8,806 nt of DNA from NCBI GenBank assembly GCA_017999195.1, contig JAGOBP010000131.1:1-8806 (forward strand), read 5' to 3'. The number at the start of each line of letters is the position of its first letter. Position 1 is the stretch's first letter. Below the pieces are notes generated by a model. It saw nothing but the letters and a program-made list of their open reading frames with translations, searched no databases and was not told the origin of the DNA. The DNA comes from Thermoflexales bacterium (GTDB lineage: Bacteria; Chloroflexota; Anaerolineae; Fen-1058). The position numbers were made by a program, and so were the translations under genes. This document shows, in pieces, positions 1-5,337 of the stretch.

Positions 1-1
1 C

Positions 2-130
2 GTGGGCATCCACGTGTATTTCTTCGTGGGATCGCTCTTTGAAGAGCGCAAGCTCGTGCGCGAATTCGGCGACGCTTATCGCGACTATCAACGCCGTGTC
101 CCCCGCCTGTTCCCGCGCCTGCGAGCCTGA
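2..130 (+). CDS. C-terminal end of an isoprenylcysteine carboxyl methyltransferase-like membrane protein (partial)
   Basis: Only the last 42 codons are present; the gene begins before the window. The readable peptide begins 'VGIHVYFFVGSLFEERKLVREF' in part and continues with FGDAYRDYQRRVPRLFPR before a TGA stop at 128-130. The order hydrophobic helix, 'EER.L...FG..Y..Y...VPR..P' is the typical C-terminus of the ICMT / PEMT / NnrU group of small integral-membrane SAM-dependent methyltransferases, where this segment helps bind the cofactor and lipid substrate. Substrate cannot be told from this fragment: isoprenylcysteine-type, phospholipid-type or unknown lipid are all possible. The family call is by motif recall from a short stretch, so it is moderate. 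Confidence 0.62.
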   Translation: MGIHVYFFVGSLFEERKLVREFGDAYRDYQRRVPRLFPRLRA

Positions 131-142
131 CACCCGTCAGGC
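125..142 (+). terminator. hairpin at the 3' end of the methyltransferase-like gene
   Basis: GCCTGAC (125-131) and GTCAGGC (136-142) are a perfect 7-bp inverted repeat with a 4-base loop (ACCC). The left arm overlaps the TGA stop codon. No T-run follows, so if it ends transcription it is not a canonical intrinsic terminator; it could instead protect the mRNA 3' end. The hairpin is seen directly; its role is inferred from position. Confidence 0.45.
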
Positions 143-156
143 GTGACACTCCTCAC

Positions 157-185
157 TTGACAAGGCTCTCCATCGGAAGTACATT
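157..185 (+). promoter_or_regulatory. sigma70-type promoter of the nrtR-like gene
   Basis: TTGACA (157-162) is a perfect -35 consensus, followed by a 17-base spacer and TACATT (180-185), a 4/6 match to the -10 consensus. Predicted transcription would begin near 192, about 28 bases before the ATG at 220. A GAGG ribosome-binding site at 209-212 lies 7 bases before that ATG. The -10 runs into the inverted repeat at 183-205. Confidence 0.6.
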
Positions 186-205
186 CGTGTAAAGAACACA
201 CGAAT
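183..205. promoter_or_regulatory. palindromic operator candidate, probably bound by the NrtR-like regulator itself
   Basis: ATTCGTGT (183-190) and ACACGAAT (198-205) form a perfect 8-bp inverted repeat around a 7-base centre, 23 bp in all. It overlaps the end of the -10 box and the predicted transcription start, the position expected for a repressor site. NrtR proteins are dimeric DNA-binding regulators that often control their own neighbourhood through palindromes of about 20 bp. Autoregulation is an inference; the dyad could alternatively be a 5' leader hairpin. Confidence 0.55.
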
Positions 206-219
206 ATCGAGGCCCGTTC

Positions 220-891
220 ATGATAGAGAAGTACCCTAAGCCGTCGGTGACGGTGGATGTGGTCATCGTCGCCCTGCGCGATAACGAACTCCAAGTGCTG
301 TTGATCAAACGCGAGACCGAACCGTATCGCGGCAAGTGGGCGTTGCCCGGCGGCTTTGTCAATATCGATGAAGCGCTGGAGGCTGCCGCGCGCCGCAAGT
401 TGGAAGAGGAAACCGGCGTGTCGCACGTGTACTTGGAGCAGCTGTACACCTTTGGCGAGTTGGAGCGCGATCCGCGCGGGCGCGTGATCAGCGTGGCGTA
501 CATCGCGCTGGTGCCTGCGCCGTTGACGGTCCACGGCGGCTCGGACACGGGCGATGCCCAGTGGTGGCCGCTGACCTCCATGCCGGAACTGGCCTTCGAT
601 CACAGTGAGATTGTGCAGTATGCGGTCACGCGCCTGCGTTACAAGATCGAGTATTCCGCCGTTGGCTTTCGCCTGATGCCGCCGGAGTTCACGCTGAGCG
701 AACTGCAAAAAGCCTATGAAATTGTGCTGGGCGAACCGCTGGACAAGCGCAACTTCCGCCGCCGCATCATGGAAGCGCAAGTGATCGAGCCACTGGATGA
801 AGTGCGCTCGGGCGAGGGGCGGCCCGCGCGTTTGTATCGCTTCCGCCCCGATGCCGTATCTGAAGTGAAGGCGCGGCGGTTATTCCCTTAG
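220..891 (+). CDS. nrtR: NrtR-type transcriptional regulator: Nudix domain plus C-terminal winged helix
   Basis: A 223-residue protein with the two-domain layout of NrtR, a regulator of NAD metabolism and, in some lineages, of sugar or other pathways. The Nudix-like domain occupies roughly residues 8-135; it senses an ADP-ribose-type ligand in characterised members. Residues 150-215 look like a winged helix, with FTLSELQKAYEIV, then LDKRNFRRRI as recognition-helix region and GEGRPARLYRF as the wing. The Nudix box starts at G45, has E51 at the right place, then reads R59-K60-L61-E62-E63-E64-T65-G66-V67. The normal RE..EE thus has lysine at 60 in place of a key glutamate, which suggests binding rather than hydrolysis. 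The ATG at 220 is supported by GAGG 7 bases upstream. It is followed after one base by the secreted-protein gene. No NAD gene is in view, so its targets are unknown. A plain Nudix hydrolase is the less likely alternative. Confidence 0.85.
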   Translation: MIEKYPKPSVTVDVVIVALRDNELQVLLIKRETEPYRGKWALPGGFVNIDEALEAAARRKLEEETGVSHVYLEQLYTFGELERDPRGRVISVAYIALVPAPLTVHGGSDTGDAQWWPLTSMPELAFDHSEIVQYAVTRLRYKIEYSAVGFRLMPPEFTLSELQKAYEIVLGEPLDKRNFRRRIMEAQVIEPLDEVRSGEGRPARLYRFRPDAVSEVKARRLFP

Positions 892-892
892 A

Positions 893-2338
893 ATGCGCCG
901 ACTACTGGGCAGTGTGTTATCGATCGGGCTGGGGCTGATCGCGATCGGAGTGTTGATCGATCTGATCGGGCGTCAGGCCGCGCCGATCGTTCTGGCGCAC
1001 CCCGATCGGCCCGGCGCGGCCCACGCGGCCAATCTCCTCATCAACCCCGGTTTCGAGGACGGCTTCTACTATTACCCCGGTCGCGATAGTATCCGTGTGC
1101 CCAACGGCTGGCAGATTCGCTGGTACACCGATACAGCGCCAGTCCCCGACTGGGGCACACCGGAACAATTCCGGTTTTATCAGCCCGAAACGAATGTGAT
1201 CAGCGTGACCGAGTGGCCGTATTGTTGCGCCAGCAACATGCCGCCGCGCATTCATAGCGGGCAGCATGCGGTCGAATCGGGCAAACGCTATGGCAATCAG
1301 GATGTCTCGTTTTATCAGAGCGTGAGCAACATCCCGATTGGCGCGGTGGTGACCGCCAGCGCATGGCTTCAGGCGTGGGTCAGCAGCTGCAATCCGTTCC
1401 CCACCGATGGTTCGATGACGCCCGACATGGCCCTGTCGCTGCAAGGGCCGAATGATGCCGACTGTCCGGCCGGCTTCTGGGCCGACGACAGCAATCACAT
1501 GCTGGTCGGTATCGATCCAACCGGCGGCACTGAGCCGCGCGCCCCAACGGTGGTCTGGAACTGGGACGAGGCCAATCCGTGGTGGGGACCGTACGATTAT
1601 TACTCGTCAACTGTGCCGGTGGTGACGGTGGCGCAGGCGCACACCGTCACACTGTTCTTGCGCGCGGTCACGATTATGCCCGCCAAATTCAACGCCGCCT
1701 ACTTCGACGACGCGAGTTTGGAATACAGTTTTCCCATCAGTTTCAGTGCCGCAGTTGAAGGTCAGTGGCCGCTGCCGGTAACAGCCACACTGGCGGTGCA
1801 AACACCGGTATCGTTGACACAAGTCACAGCGACTGTGGATTCGGGCGAACCGATCGAGTGGGTGGACACGACGGAAACGAATGCGACATCGTTCGCGCAC
1901 TGGCGCTTTGTGCCGCAGCAGGCGGGGCGGCACATCGTGACTTTGTCGGCGGCGGAATTGGCTGCACCCATTGTGCAGACGGTGGATGTGCCCGTCATCC
2001 CGTTGACGATTCAGCAAGATCAGTTGTTGCTGACTGGCGAAGTGACGGACACTCAGCCGGTATGGATTACGCTGACGCTGCACTCGCCCATCACGCTCAG
2101 CGAACCCACCGCCACGCTGACCGATCCGTTGGGCCTGCCGCTCTCAATCACCTTGAATTTCAGCGAATTTCTTGATCCGATCATAGATTATCAGTGGTCA
2201 TTCACGACGGCAATCACCGGCTGGCACACCGTCAGCCTCTCGGCCACCGAATTCACGCAGCCCCTCACCCGATCGATCCTCGCGGCGAACGCGCGCGTCT
2301 ATTTGCCCATCAGCATGCGCAACTTCAGCGCGCCATAA
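893..2338 (+). CDS. secreted multidomain protein: jelly-roll-like domain, two Ig-like repeats, YLPISMRN tail
   Basis: A 481-residue exported protein of unknown function. Residues 1-25 form an N-terminal signal or anchor helix (MRRLLG followed by a hydrophobic stretch), with a possible cleavage site near AHA-A at 44-46. Residues 47-280 look like a carbohydrate-binding-type beta-sandwich: it opens with NLLINPGFEDGF, has SGQHAVESG near 122 and GIDPTGGT at 206-213, and closes with AAYFDDASLEY at 268-278. Two tandem beta repeats of about 90-95 residues follow (281-370, 371-466). They match each other in TATL-type strands and in W.F......G.H.VSLSA..... blocks. The last 15 residues contain VYLPISMRN. 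Four cysteines (111, 112, 166, 191) may form disulfides. No catalytic motif was seen, so a binding or cell-surface role is likely. The ATG is one base after the regulator's stop with no clear ribosome-binding site, suggesting translational coupling to nrtR. Confidence 0.75.
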   Translation: MRRLLGSVLSIGLGLIAIGVLIDLIGRQAAPIVLAHPDRPGAAHAANLLINPGFEDGFYYYPGRDSIRVPNGWQIRWYTDTAPVPDWGTPEQFRFYQPETNVISVTEWPYCCASNMPPRIHSGQHAVESGKRYGNQDVSFYQSVSNIPIGAVVTASAWLQAWVSSCNPFPTDGSMTPDMALSLQGPNDADCPAGFWADDSNHMLVGIDPTGGTEPRAPTVVWNWDEANPWWGPYDYYSSTVPVVTVAQAHTVTLFLRAVTIMPAKFNAAYFDDASLEYSFPISFSAAVEGQWPLPVTATLAVQTPVSLTQVTATVDSGEPIEWVDTTETNATSFAHWRFVPQQAGRHIVTLSAAELAAPIVQTVDVPVIPLTIQQDQLLLTGEVTDTQPVWITLTLHSPITLSEPTATLTDPLGLPLSITLNFSEFLDPIIDYQWSFTTAITGWHTVSLSATEFTQPLTRSILAANARVYLPISMRNFSAP

Positions 2339-2370
2339 ATTAACTCACGCCACGCAAACGGTGCAGCAGA

Positions 2371-2403
2371 GGCGGCTCCCATGCCGCCGGACACGCGGGC
2401 GTG
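2371..2403. terminator. GC-rich hairpins in the convergent gap
   Basis: The 70-base gap between the secreted-protein gene and the oppositely oriented dehydrogenase holds GGCGGC (2371-2376) paired with GCCGCC (2383-2388) across a 6-base loop. A second small dyad, CACG-N4-CGTG (2392-2403), is followed by ATTCTTT. Either or both could end transcription from the plus strand, and the first is symmetric enough to work both ways. T-tracts are weak, so the call is tentative. Confidence 0.35.
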
Positions 2404-2408
2404 ATTCT

Positions 2409-3221
2409 TTACGGCAGCGCATAAAACTGCCGCATCAGCCAGTCAAACACCTTGCCGGGCAGATTAGGCTTGGCGATCACCGCCAACTGCTCGATGAACG
2501 GTCCCACGCGATAGCGCGGCTTGGGCGATCGGGCGGCGAGGATGCGGTCCAGCAGCTGCGCCACCGCGATCGGTGATCCGCCGCGCGCCTCATCCTGTTG
2601 AATGCGTTTGACGGTCGCGCTAAATTGCGGTTGATACGCTGTGCCGTTCAACGATTCCGCCGTGCTGCGGCGGCTGGCCGTGAGGCCGGTGGCGCAATCG
2701 CCAGGCTGAATCAACACCGCGTGAATGCCAAACGGCCGCACTTCCAGCCGTAGCGCTTCGGTCATGCCTTCTAGCGCAAACTTCGTCGCCGAATAGATGC
2801 CCTGAAACGGCAGGCCAATCTCGCCGCCCAATGAACTGATGTTGACGATGTGGCCGCGTCGCTGTTGGCGCATGACGGGCAGGGCGGCGCGGCACACGCG
2901 CAGCGCTCCGAAAAAATTCGTCTCGAAATGCGCCTTCGCTTCCTCTATCGATGTTTCTTCCACCGCGCCGACTAAACTGTAGCCGGCATTGTTGACCACA
3001 CCATCCAATCGGCCGGTCTCGCTCACAATGCGCTCGATGCCGCGCTGCACGGAGTCGTCCTCATCGACGTTCATTTCGAGCATGGGGTAGGGCGCACTGA
3101 CGGCCGCCCGGCGACTGGTGCCGTACACGCGATAGCCGCGTTGGTGTAAAAGGGTGGCGCACAGTTGGCCGATGCCGGACGATGCGCCGGTGATCAAAAT
3201 TACGCGTTGACGGGTTGTCAT
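2409..3221 (-). CDS. classical short-chain dehydrogenase/reductase (SDR)
   Basis: A 270-residue cytoplasmic NAD(P)-dependent oxidoreductase with all marks of the classical SDR family. The cofactor motif TGASSGIG is at 11-18, NNAG at 77-80, the structural Asn is N102, and the catalytic triad is S130, Y143 (in YSATK) and K147. Arg-Arg at 37-38, just after the second beta strand, favours NADPH over NADH. The PG motif after the catalytic region (IQPGD) is also present. Length is slightly above the usual 250, with a C-terminal helix rich in hydrophobics (FDWLMRQFYALP) as in retinol-dehydrogenase-like or ketoreductase-like members that act on lipophilic substrates. Substrate cannot be read from sequence. 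The ATG at 3221 has only a weak GGTG upstream. It lies 72 bases downstream of the SCP2-domain gene on the same strand, separated by a strong hairpin, so co-transcription is uncertain. Confidence 0.9.
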   Translation of the reverse strand: MTTRQRVILITGASSGIGQLCATLLHQRGYRVYGTSRRAAVSAPYPMLEMNVDEDDSVQRGIERIVSETGRLDGVVNNAGYSLVGAVEETSIEEAKAHFETNFFGALRVCRAALPVMRQQRRGHIVNISSLGGEIGLPFQGIYSATKFALEGMTEALRLEVRPFGIHAVLIQPGDCATGLTASRRSTAESLNGTAYQPQFSATVKRIQQDEARGGSPIAVAQLLDRILAARSPKPRYRVGPFIEQLAVIAKPNLPGKVFDWLMRQFYALP

Positions 3222-3238
3222 CTGTCACCACACACAGT

Positions 3239-3260
3239 AAGACCCGCCGGAGCGGGTCTT
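3239..3260 (-). terminator. stable hairpin downstream of the SCP2-domain gene
   Basis: AAGACCCGC (3239-3247) and GCGGGTCTT (3252-3260) form a perfect 9-bp stem with a 4-base loop. Read on the minus strand the loop is TCCG closed by a C-G pair, a member of the exceptionally stable UNCG tetraloop class, so minus-strand RNA is the likely functional form. It lies 33 bases after the SCP2-domain stop. The sequence following on the minus strand (ACTGTGTG) lacks a U-tract, so termination may be partial and the downstream SDR could be expressed by readthrough. Confidence 0.6.
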
Positions 3261-3293
3261 GAGATTTGATCAGGAATTTTCGTTGTACGTCAA

Positions 3294-3632
3294 TCAGCGA
3301 TCCAGTACCTGCTTGAACATCTGCTGAAACCGCATCAGCAGCGGCAAATTGCCGGACACGCGCAGCTTGCCCGTCATAAACGCCGTCATGGGATTCAAAC
3401 TGCCGTCGGCCACCGCCAGATACGTCGCCTGGCTCGCCACCATCGTCGCGTCGGGCTGCTCGACCGTGCCTTCGCGCACGCTGCACTGGCCGTCGGCGAT
3501 GGACACCACGTAGTATCCGCCGTCGTCCTGGCTAAAATCAAATTGCACCGTGGCCGTTACACCTTCGGCCAGTTCCGGCGAGAAGCCCTGCGGCATGCGC
3601 TCCAACATCAGCGTTTGAATGGAAGGCGGCAT
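3294..3632 (-). CDS. SCP2 sterol-transfer-domain protein
   Basis: A 112-residue stand-alone SCP2 domain protein, normal length for the family. SCP2 domains form a hydrophobic tunnel that binds lipids, sterols or acyl-CoA; bacterial stand-alone forms are mostly uncharacterised. The C-terminal half shows the signature: a D/N-rich turn then DGSLNPMTAFMTGKLRVSG and a final amphipathic helix (LPLLMRFQQMFKQVL). The N-terminal half has the central beta strands (VTATVQFDFSQDDGGYYV). I chose ATG at 3632 rather than the in-frame TTG at 3671. GAGG at 3640-3643 is 7 bases upstream, and a strong promoter has its -10 box at 3661-3666, so a start at 3671 would lie upstream of the message. The neighbouring dehydrogenase may act on a related hydrophobic substrate, but that is only suggested by proximity. 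Confidence 0.82.
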   Translation of the reverse strand: MPPSIQTLMLERMPQGFSPELAEGVTATVQFDFSQDDGGYYVVSIADGQCSVREGTVEQPDATMVASQATYLAVADGSLNPMTAFMTGKLRVSGNLPLLMRFQQMFKQVLDR

Positions 3633-3660
3633 CAGCGAACCTCGATAAAAAGATGCGGCG

Positions 3661-3689
3661 AGTATAACCAAGCCTCAACGGCTTGTCAA
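3661..3689 (-). promoter_or_regulatory. strong sigma70-type promoter for the SCP2-domain gene
   Basis: On the minus strand TTGACA (3684-3689) is a perfect -35, followed by exactly 17 bases and TATACT (3661-3666), a 5/6 match to TATAAT. Predicted start is near 3654, giving a short leader with the GAGG site. The -35 lies inside the last codons of the upstream ketopantoate-reductase-like gene. A 6-bp dyad, CAAGCC and GGCTTG with a 5-base centre (3669-3685), fills the spacer and could be an operator or the terminator of the upstream gene. Confidence 0.7.
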
Positions 3690-4712
3690 TGTAACCAGCC
3701 GATCGATCTGGCGTCGCCACGCGGCTCGATCGGATTTCCCGGCAACCAGATCGCGCACGGTCGCAGTCAACGCATCGTTGACGGGCGTCTTCACGCCGCT
3801 CGATTGACTGGCCGCGCTGACTGCGCCATTGAGATCATCGATCTCTGATTTGGGGCGGCCCGCGTTGAGATCGATCAACAGCGAAGGCAGTTTCGCCCCG
3901 CGCCCCGATTTAGCCATGCGGCGCAAGACCGGCTGCAACACGGCCAGCGGCAGATAGCGCAGCGCCAGCACCAACAGCGGCACGGGATAGCCCGGCAAAT
4001 TTACGGCCTTAACCTTGAGCGCATCCATCACGGCGATGGCTTCGCGCAGGGCGGCCACCTCGATGGCGAACACGCGCTGATCGGCAAAGGCTTCCAGCGT
4101 ATTCATATCCAGAATCGCCGAGGTGGCATTGCCCAGCAGATTGAGCAGCAACTTGCTCCACTTCATGCCGCGATAATCCGCATACACGCGCAACGGCAAA
4201 CCGATCGAACCAATCGCGTCCACCACCGGCCCGATCGGGTGCGCCGGCTCGATCGGGGCCAGACCCAGCCCGCCTTTGCGCATTTCCAGACGCACGGCGC
4301 CGATTTCGGGAATCGAGATCGGATTCAGCACCGTGCCCGCGATGACCTTTTCGCGCCCGAAGAGTTGGCCCAGCAGTTCTTCATTGGCCACGCCGTTCTG
4401 CGGCGTCAACCAGCGCTCGATGCGGTCCGTATACGGGCGTAGCGGCGCGATGGCCTCCGCAGTGTCATAGGCCTTGACGCAGCACAGCGCCAGATCGAAG
4501 CGCGGCGTGTGCGCAAACACCTCTTCGAGCGAAGTAAAAGCGCTGAGGTTAGTGACCGTGGCTTCGCCTTCAGGTTCGATGAGGTGCAGGCCGCGCGCGC
4601 GGATCGCGTCCACCAATCGGGCGCGATCATAAATCGTGACGTTGTGCTGCGCGGCCAACTTGCCACCCAGATAACCGCCAATCGCGCCTGCGCCAATGAT
4701 GAGGATGTTCAT
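3675..4712 (-). CDS. ketopantoate reductase family protein (PanE/ApbA)
   Basis: A 345-residue NADPH-dependent 2-oxoacid reductase of the PanE/ApbA family; the founding member reduces 2-dehydropantoate to pantoate for coenzyme A synthesis. The Rossmann motif GAGAIG is at 7-12 and an arginine follows strand 2 (R30). Residues matching those important in E. coli PanE can be picked out by motif: K80 in CCVKAYD, N106 in PQNGVANEE, K187 in WSKLLLN, N191, N195 and E290 in KSEIDDLNG. The protein is about 45 residues longer than E. coli PanE. The extra length lies mostly around 238-275, a hydrophobic and basic helical segment (LPGYPVPLLVLALRYLP, then a basic stretch) that looks like the longer family variant. 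Because the family has many paralogues and no panB/panC is nearby, the exact substrate is uncertain. No good ribosome-binding site precedes the ATG, which follows the heptad-repeat gap. Confidence 0.82.
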   Translation of the reverse strand: MNILIIGAGAIGGYLGGKLAAQHNVTIYDRARLVDAIRARGLHLIEPEGEATVTNLSAFTSLEEVFAHTPRFDLALCCVKAYDTAEAIAPLRPYTDRIERWLTPQNGVANEELLGQLFGREKVIAGTVLNPISIPEIGAVRLEMRKGGLGLAPIEPAHPIGPVVDAIGSIGLPLRVYADYRGMKWSKLLLNLLGNATSAILDMNTLEAFADQRVFAIEVAALREAIAVMDALKVKAVNLPGYPVPLLVLALRYLPLAVLQPVLRRMAKSGRGAKLPSLLIDLNAGRPKSEIDDLNGAVSAASQSSGVKTPVNDALTATVRDLVAGKSDRAAWRRQIDRLVTLTSR

Positions 4713-4721
4713 GAGGAAAGT

Positions 4722-4779
4722 TCACGCACCACGCACCACGGAACACGTACTGCGTGGTGCGTACTGTGCGGGATTAGGG
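4722..4779. repeat. 7-base-period repeat array with a 12-bp inverted repeat, between DJ-1 and panE-like genes
   Basis: From about 4722 the sequence runs in heptads of the form NCACGYA, for example TCACGCA, CCACGCA and ACACGTA. It then switches to the reverse-complement form TGCGTGG, TGCGTAC. The switch makes a perfect inverted repeat, ACGCACCACGCA (4724-4735) with TGCGTGGTGCGT (4751-4762), around a 15-base centre. It ends in GGGATTAGGG (4770-4779), the heptad also found inside fmt, and this supplies the TAA stop of the DJ-1 gene at 4774-4776. Transcribed on the minus strand, it would fold into a 12-bp hairpin just ahead of the panE-like start. Confidence 0.75.
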
Positions 4780-5298
4780 CTTCTCAATCGCCGCGACGAG
4801 CTCACGGCAGAAGTCGGGGATGTCAGCCACGACGCGCCCCCACACCAGATTGCCGCTGCGGAAGGCCGCCTGATCCACCCACGTCGCGCCCGCGTTGACC
4901 AGATCGTCTTTGATGCCCAGGCTGCCGGTGGCCGTGTGTCCCTTGACGATGTCGGCCGAAATGCCCACCAATCCGGCGTGGCAGATCAGGCCGACGATCT
5001 TGCCCGCGTCATAGATGGCCTTGACGAAGTTCTTTACGTCGGCATAGCGCCGCATTTTGTCGGGCGCCCAGCCGCCGGGCACGACCACCGCATCGAAGTC
5101 GGCGGGATTGAGCGCGGCCAGGTTCGTCACCGAGGCGGCTTCCAATGCGGTCTTGCCGCGATAGGTCTTCGGCCCGTCGTGACTGACCACGATCACGGTC
5201 GCGCCTTCTTCGCGCAACCGCATCACGGTGACCCAGAATTCCAGGTCTTCAAAGCCTTCGTCCACCAGAAACGCAATCTTCTTGTTTTGCAGTCGCAT
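4774..5298 (-). CDS. DJ-1/PfpI family protein
   Basis: A 174-residue cytoplasmic protein of the DJ-1/PfpI superfamily. Family members are reported as proteases, glyoxalase III or deglycases, or chaperone-like stress proteins, so biochemistry cannot be fixed by sequence alone. The nucleophile elbow is LICHAG with C106 followed by H107, as in PfpI-type members. An acidic residue of the active site is provided by the DEGFEDLE segment (13-20), and PGG at 74-76 contributes the oxyanion region. Near the C-terminus the usual TSR.P.DLPAF block is replaced by VWGRVVADIPDFCREL, with Trp at 153, which may mark a subgroup. I chose ATG at 5298 rather than the ATG at 5310: GGAGG at 5304-5308 lies 5 bases before it and would otherwise be inside the gene. 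The last Pro codon and the stop are made of a heptad repeat unit. Confidence 0.85.
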   Translation of the reverse strand: MRLQNKKIAFLVDEGFEDLEFWVTVMRLREEGATVIVVSHDGPKTYRGKTALEAASVTNLAALNPADFDAVVVPGGWAPDKMRRYADVKNFVKAIYDAGKIVGLICHAGLVGISADIVKGHTATGSLGIKDDLVNAGATWVDQAAFRSGNLVWGRVVADIPDFCRELVAAIEKP

Positions 5299-5303
5299 GC
5301 TGT

Positions 5304-5308
5304 CCTCC
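5304..5308 (-). promoter_or_regulatory. ribosome-binding site that sets the DJ-1 start
   Basis: On the minus strand GGAGG precedes ATG (5296-5298) by 5 bases. The upstream ATG at 5308-5310 overlaps this site and has only heptad repeat in front of it. This argues for the shorter, 174-residue protein. Confidence 0.7.
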
Positions 5309-5309
5309 A

Positions 5310-5337
5310 TGGTGCGTAGTGCGTGTTGCGTGATTAA
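5310..5337. repeat. 7-base-period repeat between fmt and the DJ-1 gene
   Basis: Four successive heptads on the plus strand: TGGTGCG (5310-5316), TAGTGCG (5317-5323), TGTTGCG (5324-5330) and a diverged TGATTAA (5331-5337). The last contains the TAA stop codon of fmt (5334-5336, minus strand). The first nine bases, TGGTGCGTA, recur in direct orientation at 4755-4763 on the other side of the DJ-1 gene. Confidence 0.7.

Noticed and set aside
143..156. Small GTGA...TCAC dyad before the nrtR promoter
   Set aside because: A 4-bp stem is too short to be meaningful beside the much better dyads at 125-142 and 183-205.
88..780. Open frame of 230 codons on the minus strand
   Set aside because: It lies opposite nrtR and runs through the promoter and operator region. 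Its composition is repetitive in R, H and Q without motifs.
3222..3293. Separate promoter for the short-chain dehydrogenase
   Set aside because: A weak TACTGT box follows the hairpin but no -35 lies at suitable distance.
3633..3671. N-terminal extension of the SCP2-domain protein by 13 codons
   Set aside because: The start would be TTG and lies upstream of the -10 box of the gene's own promoter; the ATG at 3632 has a well-spaced GAGG.
4696..5319. Open frame of 207 codons on the plus strand
   Set aside because: It is antisense to the DJ-1 gene and crosses the heptad arrays; no recognisable domain.
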